A stretch of 64,000 nucleotides of DNA from Candidatus Hydrogenedens sp. (lineage in GTDB: Bacteria > Hydrogenedentota > Hydrogenedentia > Hydrogenedentales > JAEUWI01): assembly GCA_016125095.1 (NCBI GenBank), contig WGMK01000007.1, positions 1-64,000 on the forward strand. The letters are read 5' to 3'. The notes below the pieces were generated by a model. It searched no databases. It was given only the letters and a program-made list of their open reading frames with translations, and was not told the DNA's origin. Each line of letters starts with the position of its first letter. Within the stretch, counting starts at the first letter, position 1. Positions 17,433-26,469 of this stretch are shown one piece after another. Position numbers and translations under genes: made by a program.

Positions 17433-17896
17433 TAGAGCTGCTCCATGAGGCTGACCATCTCGAGCGCGCCCATGGCGCAATCGGCACCCTTGTTGCCGGC
17501 CTTCGTGCCGGCCCGCTCGATGGCCTGCTCGATGGTATCGGTCGTCAGCACGCCGAAGAGCACGGGCAGCCCCGTCTGCAGCATCACGTGCCCAATGCCC
17601 TTCGCCGCCTCGCCCGCCACGTAGTCGAAGTGGGGGGTGGCGCCGCGGATGACGCAGCCCAGCGCGATGATGGCGTCGTAGCTACCGGATTCCGCGGTCT
17701 TCTTGACCGCCAGCGGCATTTCGAACGCGCCCGGCACCCAGATGGTGGTGATGTTGCCGGCGGGCACGCCATGACGCACGAGCGTATCCTTGGCCCCTTC
17801 CAGCAGCTTCTCCGTGATGAACGCATTGAAGCGGCTCACGACAATCGCGAACTGCTTGTCCGTGTTCTGAAAATTCCCTTCAATCACCCGGCTCAT
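17432..17896 (-). CDS. ribH: 6,7-dimethyl-8-ribityllumazine synthase
   Basis: 154 residues, full length. Substrate-site motifs are complete: [41 protein letters not shown] and AGNKG. It condenses 5-amino-6-ribitylaminouracil with 3,4-dihydroxy-2-butanone 4-phosphate, the penultimate step of riboflavin synthesis. It overlaps ribB by 4 nt and nusB by 1 nt. Confidence 0.97.
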   Translation of the reverse strand: MSRVIEGNFQNTDKQFAIVVSRFNAFITEKLLEGAKDTLVRHGVPAGNITTIWVPGAFEMPLAVKKTAESGSYDAIIALGCVIRGATPHFDYVAGEAAKGIGHVMLQTGLPVLFGVLTTDTIEQAIERAGTKAGNKGADCAMGALEMVSLMEQL

Positions 17897-18534
17897 GATT
17901 CGGTCTCCCGGTTTGCAGCGGCGCCAGCATAATGACCCCGCACGTAATCGATCAGTTTCTCGATGCTTGTAATCTTTAGTCCGTGGCGCTCGGCGAAGGC
18001 GCGGAGTTCGGGCAGGCGCGCCATGCTGCCGTCTTCGCTCATCACTTCGCAGATGGCGGCCGCGGGCTGCAGCCCCGCCAGCCGCGCCAGTTCAATCGAA
18101 CCCTCGGTGTGGCCCGCGCGCTCCAGCACCCCGCCCTCGCGCGCGCGCAGCGGAAAGATGTGGCCCGGGCGGTAGAGGTCCTGCGGCTTCGAACCGGGGT
18201 CCGCCGCCACCTGCACCGTCTTCGCGCGGTCGTGCGCGCTGATGCCCGTTGTCGTGCCTTCCACCGCGCCAATGGAGGTGTGAAACGCCGTTTCGTAGCG
18301 CGACGTGTTTTCTTCCACCATCGGCTTCAGGTCGAGTTCCTCGATACGTTCGGGCGTGAGGCACAGGCAGATGAGGCCGCGTGCGTGCGTGGCCATGAAG
18401 TTGATGATCTCCGGCGTCACGAGTTCCGCCGCGGCCACCAGGTCGCCCTCGTTTTCGCGATCTTCATCGTCCACCAGCACGACAATTTGGCCCTGGCGGA
18501 GGGCTTCGACGACCTCTTCGATGGAGTTCAACAT
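17893..18534 (-). CDS. ribB: 3,4-dihydroxy-2-butanone 4-phosphate synthase
   Basis: 213 residues. [11 protein letters not shown] is the metal and substrate loop; THARGLICL and [20 protein letters not shown] and [10 protein letters not shown] complete the domain. It makes the four-carbon unit of riboflavin from ribulose 5-phosphate. Many bacteria fuse this to GTP cyclohydrolase II (RibBA, about 400 residues); here the protein ends after the RibB domain, so cyclohydrolase II must be encoded outside the window. Confidence 0.95.
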   Translation of the reverse strand: MLNSIEEVVEALRQGQIVVLVDDEDRENEGDLVAAAELVTPEIINFMATHARGLICLCLTPERIEELDLKPMVEENTSRYETAFHTSIGAVEGTTTGISAHDRAKTVQVAADPGSKPQDLYRPGHIFPLRAREGGVLERAGHTEGSIELARLAGLQPAAAICEVMSEDGSMARLPELRAFAERHGLKITSIEKLIDYVRGHYAGAAANRETES

Positions 18535-18546
18535 GCTTCCGCCTTC

Positions 18547-19170
18547 CTACGCGTAACCGTGGTTCTTCAAAAAGTCCTGCGAAATCCCGCCGCCGCCGTG
18601 GTTCATGAAATGCCAGATGTGCTTGCCGATCATGTCGGCTTCCATGTTCACGCGGTCGCCCGCGGCGCGCGTGTGCAAGGTTGTTTTCGCCAGCGTGGAG
18701 GGAATGATCGCCACGGCGAACCGGTCGCCCTTGGGTTCCACCACCGTGAGGCTGATGCCGTCGATGGTGACCGAGCCCTTAGGCGTCAGGTAGCGTGCCA
18801 CTTCGTCCGGCGCGCGGAATCCCCACAGGCTGAATTCGCCCTGTGGCGTCACCTTCTCCACCTTGCCGACGCCATCGACATGGCCCGCCACGAAATGCCC
18901 GCCAAAGCGTCCGCCGGCCTGCATGGCGCGCTCCAGATTCACCGCATGCCCGGGGCGCAGATCGCCCAGTGTGGTGCGGTCGAAGGATTCCGGCGACACT
19001 TGCACCACGAAGCTCTTTTCTTTCAGTTCGGCGATGGTCATGCACGCGCCATTGATGGCGATGCTGTCGCCCAGCGAGGCATCGGAAATGACGGTTTCCG
19101 CCAGCACTTCGAGCACGCTGCCCGAGCGCCGCGACACCACGCCGATCTCTTCGATGATTCCCGTGAACAT
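18547..19170 (-). CDS. ribE: Riboflavin synthase (alpha subunit)
   Basis: 207 residues starting [10 protein letters not shown], the invariant N-terminus. Two repeated lumazine-binding barrels are visible, each with a G-x-C/S substrate loop ([14 protein letters not shown] in the first, [13 protein letters not shown] in the second) and [10 protein letters not shown]. It dismutates two lumazine molecules to riboflavin. It lies 6 nt after ribD. Confidence 0.96.
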   Translation of the reverse strand: MFTGIIEEIGVVSRRSGSVLEVLAETVISDASLGDSIAINGACMTIAELKEKSFVVQVSPESFDRTTLGDLRPGHAVNLERAMQAGGRFGGHFVAGHVDGVGKVEKVTPQGEFSLWGFRAPDEVARYLTPKGSVTIDGISLTVVEPKGDRFAVAIIPSTLAKTTLHTRAAGDRVNMEADMIGKHIWHFMNHGGGGISQDFLKNHGYA

Positions 19171-19176
19171 CAGCCT

Positions 19177-20253
19177 CTACTCCACATAGGCCTCGACCAT
19201 CCAGTCCTCGCCAATCGGCGCGACCTTCATGTCGCGAAGCATGATGGCGTCGTCCATCCGCTCGATGCCTGCACCCTCGACTGGCGTCACCGCGGCCGAA
19301 CCGCCGACGATCTTGGGCGCGATGAAAAACAACACCTTATCGACCATGCGGGCCTCGAAGGCCGAGGCGAGGGTGGTGCCGCCGCCCTCGATGAGCAGCG
19401 ACGTGATGCCCCGCGCACCGAGAATCTCCAGCAGCTCGCGGATATCGACGCCGCCGGGGCCCTGGCCCACGCGGATCATCTCGGCTGCACCCGGGTATTC
19501 ACGCGGCTGGGTCACCGCCACCCACGTTGGGGCATCGCTCTCGATGTGAAACAGCTTGCGGCCTTCGTCCAGATATTCGCCAGCGTCGAGAATCACGCGG
19601 ATCGGATCGCGGCCGCCGCCTTGGGGCAGACGCGTCGTCAGGCTCGGGTCGTCCATCATCACCGTGCGGCTGCCCACGAGGATCGCGTCCACCTGGTTGC
19701 GCAGTTCATGCACCGCCCGCCGCGCCGACTCGCCGGTCACCCACTGAGAGTGGCCGGTTCGCGTCGCGATCTTGCCATCCAGCGACATCGCGCACTTGGC
19801 GATCACAAAGGGCAGCTGGGTGGTGGTGTACTTGACGAAGACCTCATTCAGCCGGTGCGCCTGGTCCTCGAGGCAGCCGACGTCCACCCGGATGCCCGCC
19901 GCGCGGAGCTTGTCCGCGCCGGCTCCCGATACCATCGGGTTCGGATCCTGCATGGCCGCCACCACCCGCGCGGGCTTGTGGTCGATCAGGAAATCCGCGC
20001 AGGGCGGCGTCTTGCCGTGGTGCGCGCAGGGTTCGAGCGTCACATAAACCGTCGCGCCGGCGATTTCGCCGCCCGCGGCGTTCACGGCGTTCACCTCGGC
20101 GTGCGGGCCGCCGAAGACCTCGTGGTAGCCCTCGCCGATCACCTCGCCGTCACGCACGATGACACAGCCGACCATCGGGTTCGGCCGCGCCGTCAAACGG
20201 CCGCGCTCGGCCAGTTCCAGCGCGCGCCGCATGTGTTTCGTGTCCGTGCTCAC
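19177..20253 (-). CDS. ribD: Bifunctional pyrimidine deaminase/reductase RibD
   Basis: 358 residues. The deaminase half has the zinc motifs HAEVNAV and PCAHHGKTPPC. The reductase half starts near 145 and has KCAMSLDGKIAT, DAILVGSRTVMMDDP and LLIEGGGTTLA. It carries out deamination and side-chain reduction in riboflavin synthesis. The frame is open upstream; GTG at 20253 is chosen because it gives the family-typical start STDTKHMRRALELAERG. It is the first gene after the FMN riboswitch. Confidence 0.94.
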   Translation of the reverse strand: MSTDTKHMRRALELAERGRLTARPNPMVGCVIVRDGEVIGEGYHEVFGGPHAEVNAVNAAGGEIAGATVYVTLEPCAHHGKTPPCADFLIDHKPARVVAAMQDPNPMVSGAGADKLRAAGIRVDVGCLEDQAHRLNEVFVKYTTTQLPFVIAKCAMSLDGKIATRTGHSQWVTGESARRAVHELRNQVDAILVGSRTVMMDDPSLTTRLPQGGGRDPIRVILDAGEYLDEGRKLFHIESDAPTWVAVTQPREYPGAAEMIRVGQGPGGVDIRELLEILGARGITSLLIEGGGTTLASAFEARMVDKVLFFIAPKIVGGSAAVTPVEGAGIERMDDAIMLRDMKVAPIGEDWMVEAYVE

Positions 20254-20373
20254 AAGGGTATCCCGGCAAGTTGTGACGGGACATTCGGGGCGGGGAAGGG
20301 GAGATGCGGCGCTAACGCGCAACCCCGCCGCGGCACCGCACGCGCAGCGCCCCAGCAGGACACACGTCCACCG

Positions 20374-20485
20374 CAGCCTTCTCCCATCCGGACTTTAACC
20401 GTCGGCCCCGGAATTACACCGGGTCTGCGCCGAAGCGCTCGCGGGCTGTCACCGCCGGCCAGGAATTTCACCTCGCCCCGAAGGC
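20374..20485 (-). promoter_or_regulatory. FMN riboswitch (RFN element) of the riboflavin operon
   Basis: On the minus strand the conserved RFN blocks occur in order: TCGGGGCGAGGTGAAATTCC, GGCGGTGACAG, CCCGCGAGCGC, GTGTAATTCCGGGGCCGACG, GGTTAAAGTCCGGATG and GAGAAG. This is a near-consensus FMN aptamer. It sits 120 nt before the ribD GTG. That 120-nt expression platform is GC-rich without a clear T-run, so control by masking the ribosome binding site seems likelier than transcription termination; this is inference. Confidence 0.97.
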
Positions 20486-20565
20486 CTGTCGTTGTTTATC
20501 TAACGCTAAGTATACCGCCAACCCGCCAGAGCGGTCAAAGCTTGGCCGCTCCACGAGGTGGAATG

Positions 20566-23500
20566 TTATGAGCTGCTCTTCTGGTATTGCGGCTTGGGCG
20601 TCACCTCGCAGAAGGGCATTTCGAAGTTGAGCGAGATGAGGCCCTCGTCGCTGATCTTGGTGTTGGCCAGGTGCAGGCGCCGGAGCGAAGTCATCCCTTT
20701 CAGGTCGTCGATGGAATCGTTTCCGATATCGCATCCGACCATCCACAAGTGCTGCAGCTGCGGGTAGTTGCGAATAACCTCGAAGCTGCGGTCGTTGATG
20801 GGCAGGGTGTAGATCTCGATCCACGCGAGCCGCTTGAGGGCGGCGAGGTGGTAGATGCCCTCGCTGGTGACGTTCGTGTATTTCAGCGCCAGACCGCGCA
20901 GGCCCAGCAGCTTGCCCACATGGAGCATGGCCTCATCGTTCACGTTGCTGCCATTGAGCGATATCGTGTGCAGTGCATAGGGGTCGAGCAGGGCCAGCGA
21001 AGACAGGTCGTTGGCGACATCGCTCTCCACCTCCAGTTTCGCGTCCTTGCCGCGCGGAATGTTCACGGTGCCTTGGGCGGGTGCGAAGTACTCCCAATCG
21101 CCGTCGAGGTTGACGGTCCAGTCGCGCACGAACACGCGGCCAAGCGAGAATTCCGGCGAGAAACTCAGCGTGCGCGCCTGTGGGGGCGAGGTCGCCTCGA
21201 CAAATTTCACCGACTCCGGCGGCTTGGTGCTGATGACCGTCGCCGGTAGCGCAGCCTCGAGCGCTTCCACATCCCGCGAGGTCGCCGTATCGTCGATATA
21301 GAGCCGCTCGAGATCGTGCAGGCTCTTGAGCGCTGACAGGTTCGCATCGTTCAGCACCACATGTGGCAGCCAGATGGAGCGCAGGTAGCGGCTGTCGAGA
21401 TTGGCCAGAATGGAGAGATCGTCGGAATGTTCCTGGCTTACCTTCAAGTGATAGGCCAGCGTAACGTTGACCGGAACCACGCCCTCGGCTTCGCGGAAAG
21501 GCAGCCAGTCGGCGTCCGGCCCGGCACTGGCTTCGCGCGTGTACAGGTTGCCGATGGAATAGCCGTCGGGGAAATGGAACTCCGGTTTTACCTCGGCCAC
21601 GGGCGCGGGCGGCGCCACGATGTAGCGGTCGTAGGCAAGGTAGCCGGCGAGTGCCGCGAAGACCACAAGCAGCGCATACGCCACATACGGCGGGCGCTTC
21701 TTTTCCCGCGCGCGCATCAGCAGGTGTTCCGAACGGGCGAGCGCGTCGTCGCGCTGCGCCACGGTGCTGCGCAGCGCTTCGAGTTCCGCATGCGCCTTGT
21801 CCAGGTACTCCGCCTTTACGCCGCCCTGGCTGCGAAGGCGCGACAGTTCGCGCTCGAGCTCCGAACTCGACAGGGACTCGTTCTGCGTCCGCTCCTGGAG
21901 CGAGCGCAGTTCACCCTTGAGTTCGTTGATTACGGCCTCGCTCTGCTCGCGGCTGCGTTCGGCCTCTGCGGCGCGGCGCTCGCGCTCTTCCAGCGACACC
22001 TCGAGGTTCCGCATCTTTTCGCGCGCGGCCTTCAACTCGTCCGTCTTGGCGCGTTCCTTGGACTTGATGTTTTCCATCTCGCTCGCCAACTGCGATTCGG
22101 ACTGGCGGGCCGCCTCGGCCTGGGCGTGCAGATCGACGAGTTCTTCCTGCAGTTTCAGCAGTGCTTCCGGGTCCGCGCCGCCGGCCGTCTCGATCTGCTG
22201 CTCGCGCTCGGCGAGGGCCTGGCGCAGCATTTCGACCTCGTTCCGGGCCGCCTCGAGCGAAAGCGTCTTCTCGCTCTCATTGGCGCGCAGCCGCTCGACC
22301 TCTTCGGTCAGGTTTGCCTCCGAGTCCGACGCGCTGCGGGCCTGCGTGCGAATGGCACTCAGTTCTTTCTGCAATTGCGCCACCAGGCGTTGCTGCTCGG
22401 CGCGGCTCTGCTCGGCCTCGGTAAAGTTTTTCTCTTGCGATTGCACCTGCTGGCGCAACGTTTCCAGTTCGCTGCGGGCGGCGTCCAGCTCCGAAGACTT
22501 CTCGTTCTCGCTGGCGCGCAGGTGCTCCAGCTCGCCGACCAGGCGGTTCTCCGACTGCACGACCTCGTCTTGCTGATTCCGTAGCGAGGCCAAGTCGGAT
22601 TCCAGTTTGGCCTTGGCCTCGGCCGTGAGTGATTTCTCGGCCAGCGCGCGGGACATTTCCTCTTCGCGGGCCTTCAACTGCTGCTGCAACGTCTCCATCT
22701 GCTGGCGCGTCTGCTCGAGCGCCTGGGCCTTGGCACGCTCGTTGTCGCGCAGGGTCTGCAGCTCGGCCGCCAGCGACTGCTCGGAATTCGCCGCCTGCTG
22801 CGCCTGGTTGCGCACGGCATCCAACTCGGAATTGAGTGCCTGCAGCGCCTCGGCCTGCTGTTTGCTGCGGGCCTCGGCATCGCGCATCGCCGCTTCGCGT
22901 TCCTGCAGGCTGGCCTTCAGGCCTTCCATCTCGCGGCGCGCCGTCTCCAATTCCTCGGATTTCGAGCGCTCGTTTTCGCGCAGCGATTCCAGTTCCGAGC
23001 GCAGCGATTCTTGCGAACTCGCCGCGCGCTCGGCCTGTCCCTGCAGCGTGCCCAGTTGGTCGCGCATCTGCGCGATCACCTCGTCGCGCTCTTCATCGCG
23101 CTTCTGGGCCGCCAGGATGGCCTGCTCGCGCGATTGCAGCTTTTCATTCAGCGCCTGCATTTGCAGACGCGCCTGGTTCAGCGTCGCCTCCTGCTCGGTG
23201 CCGCTCTCCCGCATCCGGCGCAATTCGTCGGCCAACTGCCGTTCGGAATCCTTCGCGCTTGCGGCCTGCTCCTGCAGCGCCTGCAGTTCCATCTCCATCT
23301 CGGCGAACGCCTTCTCGCGGGCCTCCTGTTCGCTGGCGGCCTGGCGGATGGCGCTTTCCCGATCCTCGAGCACCGTCTGTAGGTCGGTCAGGCGCTTACG
23401 GGCGCCCTCCAGCGCGGTATTCTTCTCGACCTCCTGCGTCCGGAGTTTTTCGACCTCGGCCTGCAGTGCGGCCTCGTTGGCGCTGGTGGTGCCGGCACGA

Positions 23501-23916
23501 TTGCGCAGTTGCTCCAGTTCTTCCTGGAGCTTCGCCACCGTGTTCTTCAGCTCGGCCTTATTCAGGCCCTCGGCCAGCTTGGCGTCAATGCTGGCTCGGA
23601 GCGCGTTGACCTCCGTCTCCTGTATGGTGACAGAACGCGCAAGGCGTTCGGCCTGTGGTCCATCCAGCATCGCGCCCAGCGTCTTGGCGTCGGCCAGAAT
23701 CTGCTTCAACCGGGTCTGCGACTGCTCGAGGGCGTCGATGCATTCCGACGTCCGGCCGATAGCGCTCAGGCTTTCCGCTCGATAGTAAGAAATCAGCGGA
23801 CTGTAGGGCGCAAGCAATGAAAGATCCTGAAGACGCTGCAGCGCTTGATCATGCTGCTCGTCTTTATACAGTTTCACCGCTTCGGCCAGCTTCTTGTCGA
23901 TCTCCGCAACGCGCAT
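20566..23916 (-). CDS. Giant coiled-coil membrane protein with 77-residue repeats and LRR-like ectodomain
   Basis: 1116 residues. An N-terminal TPR-like part (about 1-75) precedes a long coiled coil. Seven consecutive units start with [ENQ]-x-x-L-x-x-E at 148, 225, 302, 379, 456, 533 and 607, and a truncated eighth at 684. All are exactly 77 residues (11 heptads) except the sixth (74). Each has the pattern LR-x-x-E, then an R/K-rich stretch, L-x-x-x-[ML]-x-x-L near 28-33, and ends with a Ser-containing turn. One membrane helix follows (744-762), then about 350 residues with a duplicated beta-type domain (DADWLPF and DGDWEYF start homologous halves) and leucine-rich-repeat-like LHTISLNGSNVNDEAML and LRGLALKYTNVTSEGI. 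GGAGG precedes ATG 23916. Family unknown; it could span or scaffold the envelope. Confidence 0.8.
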   Translation of the reverse strand: MRVAEIDKKLAEAVKLYKDEQHDQALQRLQDLSLLAPYSPLISYYRAESLSAIGRTSECIDALEQSQTRLKQILADAKTLGAMLDGPQAERLARSVTIQETEVNALRASIDAKLAEGLNKAELKNTVAKLQEELEQLRNRAGTTSANEAALQAEVEKLRTQEVEKNTALEGARKRLTDLQTVLEDRESAIRQAASEQEAREKAFAEMEMELQALQEQAASAKDSERQLADELRRMRESGTEQEATLNQARLQMQALNEKLQSREQAILAAQKRDEERDEVIAQMRDQLGTLQGQAERAASSQESLRSELESLRENERSKSEELETARREMEGLKASLQEREAAMRDAEARSKQQAEALQALNSELDAVRNQAQQAANSEQSLAAELQTLRDNERAKAQALEQTRQQMETLQQQLKAREEEMSRALAEKSLTAEAKAKLESDLASLRNQQDEVVQSENRLVGELEHLRASENEKSSELDAARSELETLRQQVQSQEKNFTEAEQSRAEQQRLVAQLQKELSAIRTQARSASDSEANLTEEVERLRANESEKTLSLEAARNEVEMLRQALAEREQQIETAGGADPEALLKLQEELVDLHAQAEAARQSESQLASEMENIKSKERAKTDELKAAREKMRNLEVSLEERERRAAEAERSREQSEAVINELKGELRSLQERTQNESLSSSELERELSRLRSQGGVKAEYLDKAHAELEALRSTVAQRDDALARSEHLLMRAREKKRPPYVAYALLVVFAALAGYLAYDRYIVAPPAPVAEVKPEFHFPDGYSIGNLYTREASAGPDADWLPFREAEGVVPVNVTLAYHLKVSQEHSDDLSILANLDSRYLRSIWLPHVVLNDANLSALKSLHDLERLYIDDTATSRDVEALEAALPATVISTKPPESVKFVEATSPPQARTLSFSPEFSLGRVFVRDWTVNLDGDWEYFAPAQGTVNIPRGKDAKLEVESDVANDLSSLALLDPYALHTISLNGSNVNDEAMLHVGKLLGLRGLALKYTNVTSEGIYHLAALKRLAWIEIYTLPINDRSFEVIRNYPQLQHLWMVGCDIGNDSIDDLKGMTSLRRLHLANTKISDEGLISLNFEMPFCEVTPKPQYQKSSS

Positions 23917-24016
23917 AGGCACCTCCGCAGGAACGCGCTTGGTATCACGCAACTTGTAGTGTAACATACCGCGCGGAGCCCCCCGGGGAAAAGTCCGCGG
24001 TAACGCAGGAGTCGCG

Positions 24017-25306
24017 ATGGTGAGCACGGATAATCCGCAGACCGGCATTTTGATTGGTAACCTCTTGATTCAAAAGGGCTTAGTAACCACAGAGCAGGTG
24101 AAGGAAGCGCTCGATCTCCAGCAGAAAGAGGGCGGCAAGACTTTCGAGATTCTGATCCGGCTGGGTCATCTTGACAAGGATGGCCTGCACGCCTGCCTCT
24201 CTCAACAGCCGGGGGTGGCGGCCATCGAGCTGAGCCGATTCCGGGTCGACCCGGCGCTCACGGAGCTTGTGCCGAAGGAATTTGCCCTCAAGCAACTCGT
24301 CCTGCCCATCGACAAGCTCGGTAAACTGTTGACCGTGGCCATGGCCTGTCCGATCGACAAGGACACCATCGCCGAACTCGAACGTATTACGGGTCTGAAA
24401 GTTAAAGGCATGCTATGCCGCTACGATGAAATCTCGGCAGCGGTAGAGAAGCACTACGCCGCCCGCGACGCCCAGAATGCCGGCGGAGCGATGCACACAT
24501 TCCAGCTGCCCTCGACCGCGCGTCCGGGGACGGATACCGGTGCCAATCTCGTCGACCGGCTGCACGCGCTCAAGATGCTCTCCATCTCCGAATACCACGC
24601 GCGCCAGTTCGAGGAAAGCCTGGCCGCCGGCGACCTTCGCGCCGCAGTGCAACGACTCGGCCAGGATCCCGGGCTGTCGGCCTACATGCTTTCGGTGGCG
24701 AACAGCGGGGCCTACGGGCTGCCCGGCGAAGTCGACAGCCTGGGGATGGCCGCGTCGCTTCTGGGCGTCGCCGGTATGAAGTCTTTGCTTGACGACGCCC
24801 GCAAGGCCGCCCCGCCTCCCGGTTGCGACCTCGGCGCGCTGTATGCCACCGCGGAGCGCGCGGGGCTCATCGCCGCAATGCTCGCGAAGAAGTCGGGCAA
24901 GGTGGACCGGTCGGTGGCCTACACGGCAGCGATTCTGCGGCGGCTTGGGGCGGTGGCACTGGCCACGCTCAGTCCGCGGGAGTACGCCAAAATCGACGCA
25001 GGTCGCACCGAAGCGCAGCGTCTTGAAGACGAGAAGGCGGCGGTTGGCATGAGCCATCTCGAAGCGGGCGGCCGGCTGGCTGCGCGCTGGCGGCTGCCCG
25101 ACATGCTCTGCCACGCGGCCGGCGCCATGGTGAATGAACCCGAGGCAGAGATTCCGGCGGTTACGCTGGCCTGTGCAGGGGCATTGCTTGCCGAGCGCGG
25201 CGCCAAGGACGGGGCGGCCGCCTTGGAGCCGGTCGAGACCTTGCTGCAGCGATTGGGAATTTCGGCCGACGTAGCGCATCGCGAGACTGCGAAGCTGTTG
25301 TCATGA
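24017..25306 (+). CDS. GspE N-terminal (MshEN)-HDOD fusion signalling protein
   Basis: 429 residues. Residues about 10-155 match the N-terminal domain of type II secretion/pilus ATPases (IGNLLIQKGLVTTEQVKEAL, LSRFRVDPALTELVPKEFAL, GKLLTVAMACPID), a domain that in MshE-type ATPases binds cyclic di-GMP. From about 185 an HDOD domain follows (LSVANSGAYGLPGEVDSL, AYTAAILRRLGAVALA, AAGRLAARWRLPDML-like). No ATPase domain is present. It is divergent from the coiled-coil gene (100-nt gap) and translationally coupled to the Nif11-like gene. A c-di-GMP-responsive signalling role for pilus or secretion is an inference. Confidence 0.82.
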   Translation: MVSTDNPQTGILIGNLLIQKGLVTTEQVKEALDLQQKEGGKTFEILIRLGHLDKDGLHACLSQQPGVAAIELSRFRVDPALTELVPKEFALKQLVLPIDKLGKLLTVAMACPIDKDTIAELERITGLKVKGMLCRYDEISAAVEKHYAARDAQNAGGAMHTFQLPSTARPGTDTGANLVDRLHALKMLSISEYHARQFEESLAAGDLRAAVQRLGQDPGLSAYMLSVANSGAYGLPGEVDSLGMAASLLGVAGMKSLLDDARKAAPPPGCDLGALYATAERAGLIAAMLAKKSGKVDRSVAYTAAILRRLGAVALATLSPREYAKIDAGRTEAQRLEDEKAAVGMSHLEAGGRLAARWRLPDMLCHAAGAMVNEPEAEIPAVTLACAGALLAERGAKDGAAALEPVETLLQRLGISADVAHRETAKLLS

Positions 25307-25542
25307 GCGTGGAGGGCGCGCTGGCTTTCCTGCAAGCCGCACCTGGCGATGCCGAAATTCAACATGCGCTCGCGGCCTGCAAGGGGCGGAACGCGATTGC
25401 GACGCTGATCTCGATAGCCAACGAAGCGGGATACAACTTCGACGAGGCGGACTATCGCGAGGCGATTCGAATATTAGCCCAAGGTGAATTGGACCCCGAA
25501 GCGCTCCAGCAGGTTCTGCGTGATGCAGGCTTCGAGGAGTAA
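25303..25542 (+). CDS. Nif11-like small protein
   Basis: 79 residues. The N-terminal two thirds fit the Nif11 pattern (MSVEGALAFL, GDAEIQHALAAC, IANEAGYNFDEADYREAI). Nif11 domains occur in nitrogen-fixation loci and as leader peptides of modified peptides. Here there is no double-glycine cleavage site and no Cys/Ser/Thr-rich core; the tail is acidic and ends RDAGFEE. It overlaps the upstream HDOD gene by 4 nt (ATGA), suggesting it is a small partner of that protein rather than a peptide precursor. Confidence 0.65.
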   Translation: MSVEGALAFLQAAPGDAEIQHALAACKGRNAIATLISIANEAGYNFDEADYREAIRILAQGELDPEALQQVLRDAGFEE

Positions 25543-25545
25543 GGC

Positions 25546-26298
25546 TCAGCGCTCGTCGTAAAAGTAGCGGGCGAGCAGCGGGGGGCAGCCTTCGCAGCCG
25601 CGGTTCTCGTCTTGCGAGTCGACCGGCACGGCATGGGGGAGATTGGGATCGCAGCAGATCTTCGAGAGAAAGCCCTCGAAGATGGAACCCAGACGGTACG
25701 ATTGCGCCCCCTCGACCATGCCGCAGGTATACAGCTCGCCGCGGGGATTCACGAACACCATTTCGGAGGGCATGCCGCAGGGGTGCTGCGGCTTCTCCGG
25801 CATCCGCTGGGCCACGCAAACGCGCACGCCATCGGACTCCAAGTGCTGCATGCACGCGTAATTCGAATCGCTCACGAAAAGCACGGTCTTTTCCGGGGCG
25901 AGCGACTTCAATTCTTCGAGATCGTTCTCAGAAAGCTGACAGGAGAAGATGTGCACGCCGACCGACATGCCGTGGGCGTCCTGCGCCCAGCGGCACAGTT
26001 CCCAGACCTCCGCATGCTCCGAAAGCTCCGTCTGGGCGCTGATAACCAGCCGGCCAACGCCAATTGACGCGGCCTCGTCTATCACGTTCAGCCACTGTTC
26101 GACCGTAGGCCGGGCCGATACCTTGGCGCATTCCCCCAGTTCGATACCCGATTGCGAAACCAGCAGCCAGAGGTAGCGCACCCGGTCGCCGGGCAGCTTC
26201 GACGCTCCCTCGCGAAGCGCCGTGCGCAGATTCCGCGCCGGCGCGAACGGGTCGGGGTTCGACAGTCGCGGCACTTCTTCGAACTCGGCTGAACTCAC
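25546..26298 (-). CDS. Radical-SAM/SPASM-like protein lacking the SAM cluster motif
   Basis: 250 residues from GTG (GAGGTA upstream). The arrangement resembles a radical SAM protein with a C-terminal SPASM-type Cys set: HPCGMPSEMVFVNPRGELYTCG (C174, C192), CC at 215-216 and CEGC (235-238). The preceding region looks like a partial TIM barrel (VEQWLNVIDEAASIGVGRLVISA, GMSVGVHIF). Where the Cx3Cx2C cluster should be (about 48-58) there is SQSGIELGEC with one Cys. It converges with the Nif11-like gene, 3 nt apart. It is either a degenerate enzyme that kept an auxiliary Fe-S site, or a zinc or Fe-S binding protein. Confidence 0.6.
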   Translation of the reverse strand: MSSAEFEEVPRLSNPDPFAPARNLRTALREGASKLPGDRVRYLWLLVSQSGIELGECAKVSARPTVEQWLNVIDEAASIGVGRLVISAQTELSEHAEVWELCRWAQDAHGMSVGVHIFSCQLSENDLEELKSLAPEKTVLFVSDSNYACMQHLESDGVRVCVAQRMPEKPQHPCGMPSEMVFVNPRGELYTCGMVEGAQSYRLGSIFEGFLSKICCDPNLPHAVPVDSQDENRGCEGCPPLLARYFYDER

Positions 26299-26457
26299 TT
26301 CTGTTTACCTCATACAATCCGGGCGCCACACGGTAGCAGGCTTCTTCGGTCAGATCAAGGCATCATTCCGCCCTGTCGAGTTACAACATCTTGTGCACGA
26401 TTTTCATTTCAGGCCTTTTGGGATACCGGAAAACTGGCGCAGCGGGCCTGTTCCGGG

Positions 26458-26463
26458 TATAAT
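26458..26463 (+). promoter_or_regulatory. -10 element upstream of the probable 6S RNA
   Basis: A perfect TATAAT lies about 28 nt before the start of the closing stem of the RNA at 26491. The -35 region 17 nt upstream (about 26435, CTGGCG) is weak. Transcription would begin around 26470. Confidence 0.5.
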
Positions 26464-26469
26464 CTCAAG

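Noticed and set aside
17983..20571. 862-codon open frame antisense to the rib genes
   Set aside because: It is the complementary frame of real rib genes in GC-rich DNA, and the opposite strand has full enzyme signatures.
25303..26298. RiPP biosynthesis cluster (Nif11 leader plus radical SAM enzyme)
   Set aside because: No core peptide or cleavage site, no transporter or peptidase, and the radical SAM motif is lost.
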